Shown here in pieces: positions 61,337 to 64,000 of a stretch of DNA of 64,000 nucleotides. Source of the DNA: Synoicihabitans lomoniglobus. GTDB lineage: Bacteria > Verrucomicrobiota > Verrucomicrobiia > Opitutales > Opitutaceae. The translations under genes were made by a program, and so were the position numbers. Within the stretch, counting starts at the first letter, position 1, and each line of letters starts with the position of its first letter. The notes under the pieces were generated by a model. The model did not search any database. It was not told where the DNA came from and saw only the letters and a program-made list of their open reading frames with translations. The DNA is taken from positions 2,413,501 through 2,477,500 of the forward strand of contig NZ_CP119075.1 in the NCBI RefSeq assembly GCF_029023725.1. The letters run 5' to 3'.

Positions 61337-62539
61337 TTACTTGGACAGGCGCTTGGCGGCGGCCTGCAGGGCTTTGACCTTGTTGGTCTGCTCCCACGGC
61401 AAGGTGCTCTTGCCGAAGTGACCGTAGTTGGTCGTCTCGCGGTAGATCGGACGCAGCAGTTTGAGCTGCTTGACGATGGCGGCGGGCTTGAAGCTGAAGA
61501 CCTCCCGCACCGCTTCCGAAATCACGGAGTCGGGAATGGTGCCGGTGTCGAACGTGTCGACGAAGACCGAAACAGGCTCCGGGTGACCGATGGCGTAGGC
61601 CAGTTGCAGCTCGGCAATCGGCGCGAGACCGGCCGCGACGATGTTCTTGGCCACCCAACGCGCCATGTAGGCGGCGGAACGGTCGACCTTCGACGGATCC
61701 TTGCCGGAAAATGCACCACCGCCGTGACGGCCCCAGCCACCGTAGGTATCCACGATGATCTTACGTCCAGTCAGGCCCGTGTCACCCTGCGGACCGCCGA
61801 TGATGAACTTGCCGGTCGGATTGATGAGAAACTCGGTGTTCTTCGAGAGAAGCTTCTTGGGGATGACCTTTTTGATCACCTTGTTGATGAGAAATTTCTC
61901 GATCTCAGCGTGCTTCACGTCCGCGGAGTGTTGCGTGGAAATGACGACGTTTACGACTTCGGTCGGCTTGCCGTCGACGTAGCGCACGGAGACCTGCGAC
62001 TTCGCGTCCGGCCGGAGCCACTTGGCCTTGCCGGATTTGCGCACGGCGGAAAGTTCACGACCCAACAGATGCGCGAGCATGATCGGGGTCGGCATGAGCT
62101 CGGGCGTCTCAGTGCAGGCGTAACCAAACATGATGCCTTGGTCGCCCGCGCCCTGCTCGGCATGCTTCTTGCCTTCCGCTTCACGAGCGTCGACGCCTTG
62201 ACCGATGTCGGCGGACTGGCTGGTGAGAATGTCTTGAATGAACACCTTGTCGGCATGGAAAACGTCGTCGTCGTTGACGTAGCCGATTTCACGAATCGCC
62301 TCGCGCACGATGTTCGCGAGATTGATGGCGGACTCGAGCGATTTGCCCTTGAGATTCGGCACGGTGATTTCACCGGCGAGCACCACGACGTTGGATTTAA
62401 CCAGCGTCTCGCAAGCCACGCGACTGTTCTTGTCGATCGTCAAGCAGGCATCCAACACGCTGTCGGAGATGAAGTCGGACACCTTGTCGGGGTGGCCTTC
62501 GCCTACGGACTCGGAAGAGAAAACAAATGTATTAGCCAT
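61337..62539 (-). CDS. metK: S-adenosylmethionine synthetase
   Basis: 400 aa. Signature [14 protein letters not shown] at the N-terminus, [16 protein letters not shown] (about 125) and [19 protein letters not shown] (about 270) with the catalytic residues. Makes SAM from methionine and ATP. Start at the ATG 62539 ([11 protein letters not shown]); the frame upstream is not protein-like. Operon with ahcY. I looked for a SAM riboswitch in the 5' region and could not identify one. Confidence 0.97.
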   Translation of the reverse strand: MANTFVFSSESVGEGHPDKVSDFISDSVLDACLTIDKNSRVACETLVKSNVVVLAGEITVPNLKGKSLESAINLANIVREAIREIGYVNDDDVFHADKVFIQDILTSQSADIGQGVDAREAEGKKHAEQGAGDQGIMFGYACTETPELMPTPIMLAHLLGRELSAVRKSGKAKWLRPDAKSQVSVRYVDGKPTEVVNVVISTQHSADVKHAEIEKFLINKVIKKVIPKKLLSKNTEFLINPTGKFIIGGPQGDTGLTGRKIIVDTYGGWGRHGGGAFSGKDPSKVDRSAAYMARWVAKNIVAAGLAPIAELQLAYAIGHPEPVSVFVDTFDTGTIPDSVISEAVREVFSFKPAAIVKQLKLLRPIYRETTNYGHFGKSTLPWEQTNKVKALQAAAKRLSK

Positions 62540-62598
62540 AGTTAAGGACCTCGCACGCAAGACGTCCCGCCCAGGATTCTCAAGATTAATATCATCAT

Positions 62599-62627
62599 AT
62601 TCTAATTCATTGATACGTTCTCGTTAA
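62599..62627 (-). promoter_or_regulatory. Candidate promoter of metK-ahcY
   Basis: On the minus strand TTAACG (62622-62627) and TAGAAT (62599-62604) are 17 bp apart, in an AT-rich stretch (62580-62610). This leaves a leader of about 55 bases before the metK ATG. Confidence 0.45.
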
Positions 62628-62732
62628 ACGCGCCGGAGCTCAGCGGGTTCCGGCGACAAAAAAACTCGCCGAAGGAGCTCGGAACTCCAACCTACGTGCA
62701 CCCCTTTTCATTTTTGCCTCTCCGACCGCCTC

Positions 62733-63083
62733 ATGTCCACCGACCAGATCATCGACCAAGAAGCTATTGAAAATCTCCGCGCCCTTGATGATGGCGACGG
62801 TGAAGACTCTTTCCTCAAGGAAGTTATAGAGATCTTTGTCAGCGATACGCCTGAGCGGATAAACGAGTTACGCACCTCTTTCGCGGCTGACGACCAAGTG
62901 ACGTTCACCCGCGCTGCGCACAGTATCAAGGGGAGTTCATCCAACGTCGGCGCGATCATTCTCGGACGACTGGCCAAGGATCTCGAAGCGGATTCTCGTG
63001 AATCCATCCGTGGTTTGGGCCCTCGGATTGACGCCCTCGACGCCGCGTTTCTCGAAGCCAAACGAGTGCTTCAGGCGCTTTGA
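62733..63083 (+). CDS. Histidine-containing phosphotransfer (Hpt) domain protein
   Basis: 116 aa, a single Hpt helical bundle. The phosphorylatable His lies in AAHSIKGSSSNVGA, followed by LGRLAKDLEADSRE. Hpt proteins pass phosphate between a hybrid histidine kinase and a receiver. Two single-domain receivers in this window (13930, 36120) are possible partners but are not linked to it by position. The start at 62733 follows a short pyrimidine-rich leader. Confidence 0.92.
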   Translation: MSTDQIIDQEAIENLRALDDGDGEDSFLKEVIEIFVSDTPERINELRTSFAADDQVTFTRAAHSIKGSSSNVGAIILGRLAKDLEADSRESIRGLGPRIDALDAAFLEAKRVLQAL

Positions 63084-63106
63084 CCCGGCCAAAACGACGG
63101 ACCGGG

Positions 63107-63793
63107 CTATCCCGCGCGGCGAGCGGCTTGAAAGGCTCGCCAACCGTTGCTCGCGATAAAGAGCACCAATATTCCGAGCCACCAACTGCCCTGTAAAAAC
63201 GCCCAAAATCCGAGCGCGGCGGCACCGACCAGCCCAAAACCACTGGCCCACAGCAGGCTCTTGCGGGGACCCACGCCAAACCAAAGCAGCGAGCGCACAA
63301 TCTGACCGCCATCAAGCGGGTAAACCGGCAGCAAATTGAAACACAGCAGAATGATGTTAATCCACTGCACCGTGCTGAACCAGTCCCAGAAATCCGGAGA
63401 CGTGGGTGCCACGCCCGACAGAATCAACAGTCTGGCGCTGAAATAGAAAATCGGGATCAGAGCCACATTGACCAAAGGTCCGGCCGCGATACTCCATAAC
63501 TGCGCCCCGGGACGAAACGGCGGCGACACATAAGCGACCCCGCCCATCGGCCACATGACGATTTGATCCGCCTGCCCTCCCACCTGACGACAAGCCAGCG
63601 AATGGCCAAATTCATGCATCAACACGATCGCAAACAAGGTGAGATACTCCGCCACGTTCCACGCCAACGAGGAATAGTAATTTTGACGACTTTGCAGCAC
63701 GAAGATGGCCACGAGCAGCCACGACCAATGCAGCCACACGGTGATGCCAAGAAAACGAAAGAGGCGGAACGAACCGTTCTGAGTGGGCAGCAT
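63107..63793 (-). CDS. Membrane-embedded M50-family metalloprotease
   Basis: 228 aa with five or six membrane segments. The zinc motif HEFGHSLACRQVGG (about 60) and the second metal-side motif NLLPVYPLDGGQIVRS (about 158) are the intramembrane site-2-protease/FtsH-like pair. SREBP-cleaving and sporulation-type S2P enzymes cut membrane-spanning substrates in stress signalling. No PDZ domain is present, so it is the short type. Ends at 63793 next to the truncated membrane gene on the same strand. Confidence 0.9.
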   Translation of the reverse strand: MLPTQNGSFRLFRFLGITVWLHWSWLLVAIFVLQSRQNYYSSLAWNVAEYLTLFAIVLMHEFGHSLACRQVGGQADQIVMWPMGGVAYVSPPFRPGAQLWSIAAGPLVNVALIPIFYFSARLLILSGVAPTSPDFWDWFSTVQWINIILLCFNLLPVYPLDGGQIVRSLLWFGVGPRKSLLWASGFGLVGAAALGFWAFLQGSWWLGILVLFIASNGWRAFQAARRAG

Positions 63794-63861
63794 GAGAGAG
63801 CGCTAGCGACAGCAGACGGCAGTCGTCAAAGACCGAATGCGCCGCGCCCGCGCCGGACCGT

Positions 63862-64000
63862 TTACCCCGCGGACTCTGTCGCCGCCTCGACCAGTACCGG
63901 CGCGTCGGGTCGCAATGCCACCGGCAAGGCCATCACCGCGCCGGCGAGCACCCCGGCGCACCCGATCCAACACCACCAGATCGGGCCCAGTTGCCCGTAA
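63862..64000 (-). CDS. C-terminus of a membrane protein (partial)
   Basis: The last 45 codons before the TAA at 63862-63864 encode YGQLGPIWWCWIGCAGVLAG and a further hydrophobic stretch, then an acidic tail (LVEAATESAG). This is the final membrane segment of an integral membrane protein, such as an MFS or transporter subunit; the rest is outside the window, so the family cannot be named. Stop codon is 68 bp upstream of the M50 protease ATG, same strand. Confidence 0.5.
   Translation of the reverse strand, partial: YGQLGPIWWCWIGCAGVLAGAVMALPVALRPDAPVLVEAATESAG

Noticed and set aside
60134-62545. An 803-aa open frame antisense to ahcY and metK
   Set aside because: It is the complementary-strand shadow of two intact, strongly conserved genes in GC-rich DNA; long antisense frames of this kind occur at many places in the window and the translation has no family features.
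62540-62700. A SAM riboswitch upstream of metK
   Set aside because: The leader has an AT-rich promoter-like region and a C/G-rich palindromic stretch near 62640-62697, but I cannot recognise the conserved core of any SAM or SAH riboswitch class.

Overview
The window looks like a GC-rich chromosome segment from a Gram-negative bacterium of the Verrucomicrobiota, most likely close to the Opitutaceae. This rests on family-level recognition, not on a database search. The pointers are a gene block of prepilin-like proteins headed by GspG/GspH-like pseudopilins and a very large GspK-like protein, secreted proteins ending in F, many outer-membrane barrels, and dispersed palindromic repeats of the CACGAA and GTAGGAGCG types. 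Genes are tightly packed on both strands. Both edges cut a gene: ribD on the left, and the C-terminus of a membrane protein on the right.

Positions 1-9.8 kb carry housekeeping and repair genes: ribD and an MBL hydrolase (minus strand), then leuB, alaS, a TPR protein, an AlkC-type DNA alkylation repair protein, a DUF5069 protein and an N-terminally extended IspH. Positions 9.8-15.5 kb hold an outer-membrane barrel, a three-gene ParA / unknown / coiled-coil cassette, a stand-alone receiver, a GreA/B-like factor and a TonB-like protein. Positions 15.6-26.1 kb hold a five-Asp-box sialidase-like exoprotein, small secreted proteins, a duplicated creatininase, an ABC ATPase plus binding protein without a permease, hpt, a lipoprotein and a beta/gamma-crystallin-DUF4214 fusion. 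Positions 26.2-30.4 kb hold mcsA-mcsB-clpC, a protein-arginine-phosphorylation protease operon. It is followed by ilvE, an isolated pseudopilin, a CBS/DRTGG manganese pyrophosphatase, glnS, a second receiver and an MBL enzyme (to 37.4 kb).

Positions 37.5-44.2 kb are more accessory in character: a barrel protein, an Ala-rich secreted protein, a LysE-type exporter, a repeat-rich intergenic region with a tRNA-Met(CAT) gene and a partial duplication of it, a vapBC toxin-antitoxin pair, a transglutaminase and a Gfo/Idh/MocA oxidoreductase. Positions 44.2-50.9 kb are a seven-gene pseudopilin operon (G, G, H, I, J, K-like and a secreted partner) read on the minus strand. The rest is core metabolism: acs, rho, an unrecognised 585-aa protein, hisF, cysI, metK-ahcY, an Hpt-domain protein and a site-2-type M50 protease.

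The most unusual feature is how often short palindromic repeats touch coding sequence. A 23-bp repeat adds residues inside alaS. A second family inserts about 25 codons in front of a signal peptide. One arm of the CACGAA inverted repeat encodes the leader peptide of a pseudopilin. The least explained gene set is the ParA cassette at 11.2-13.7 kb.
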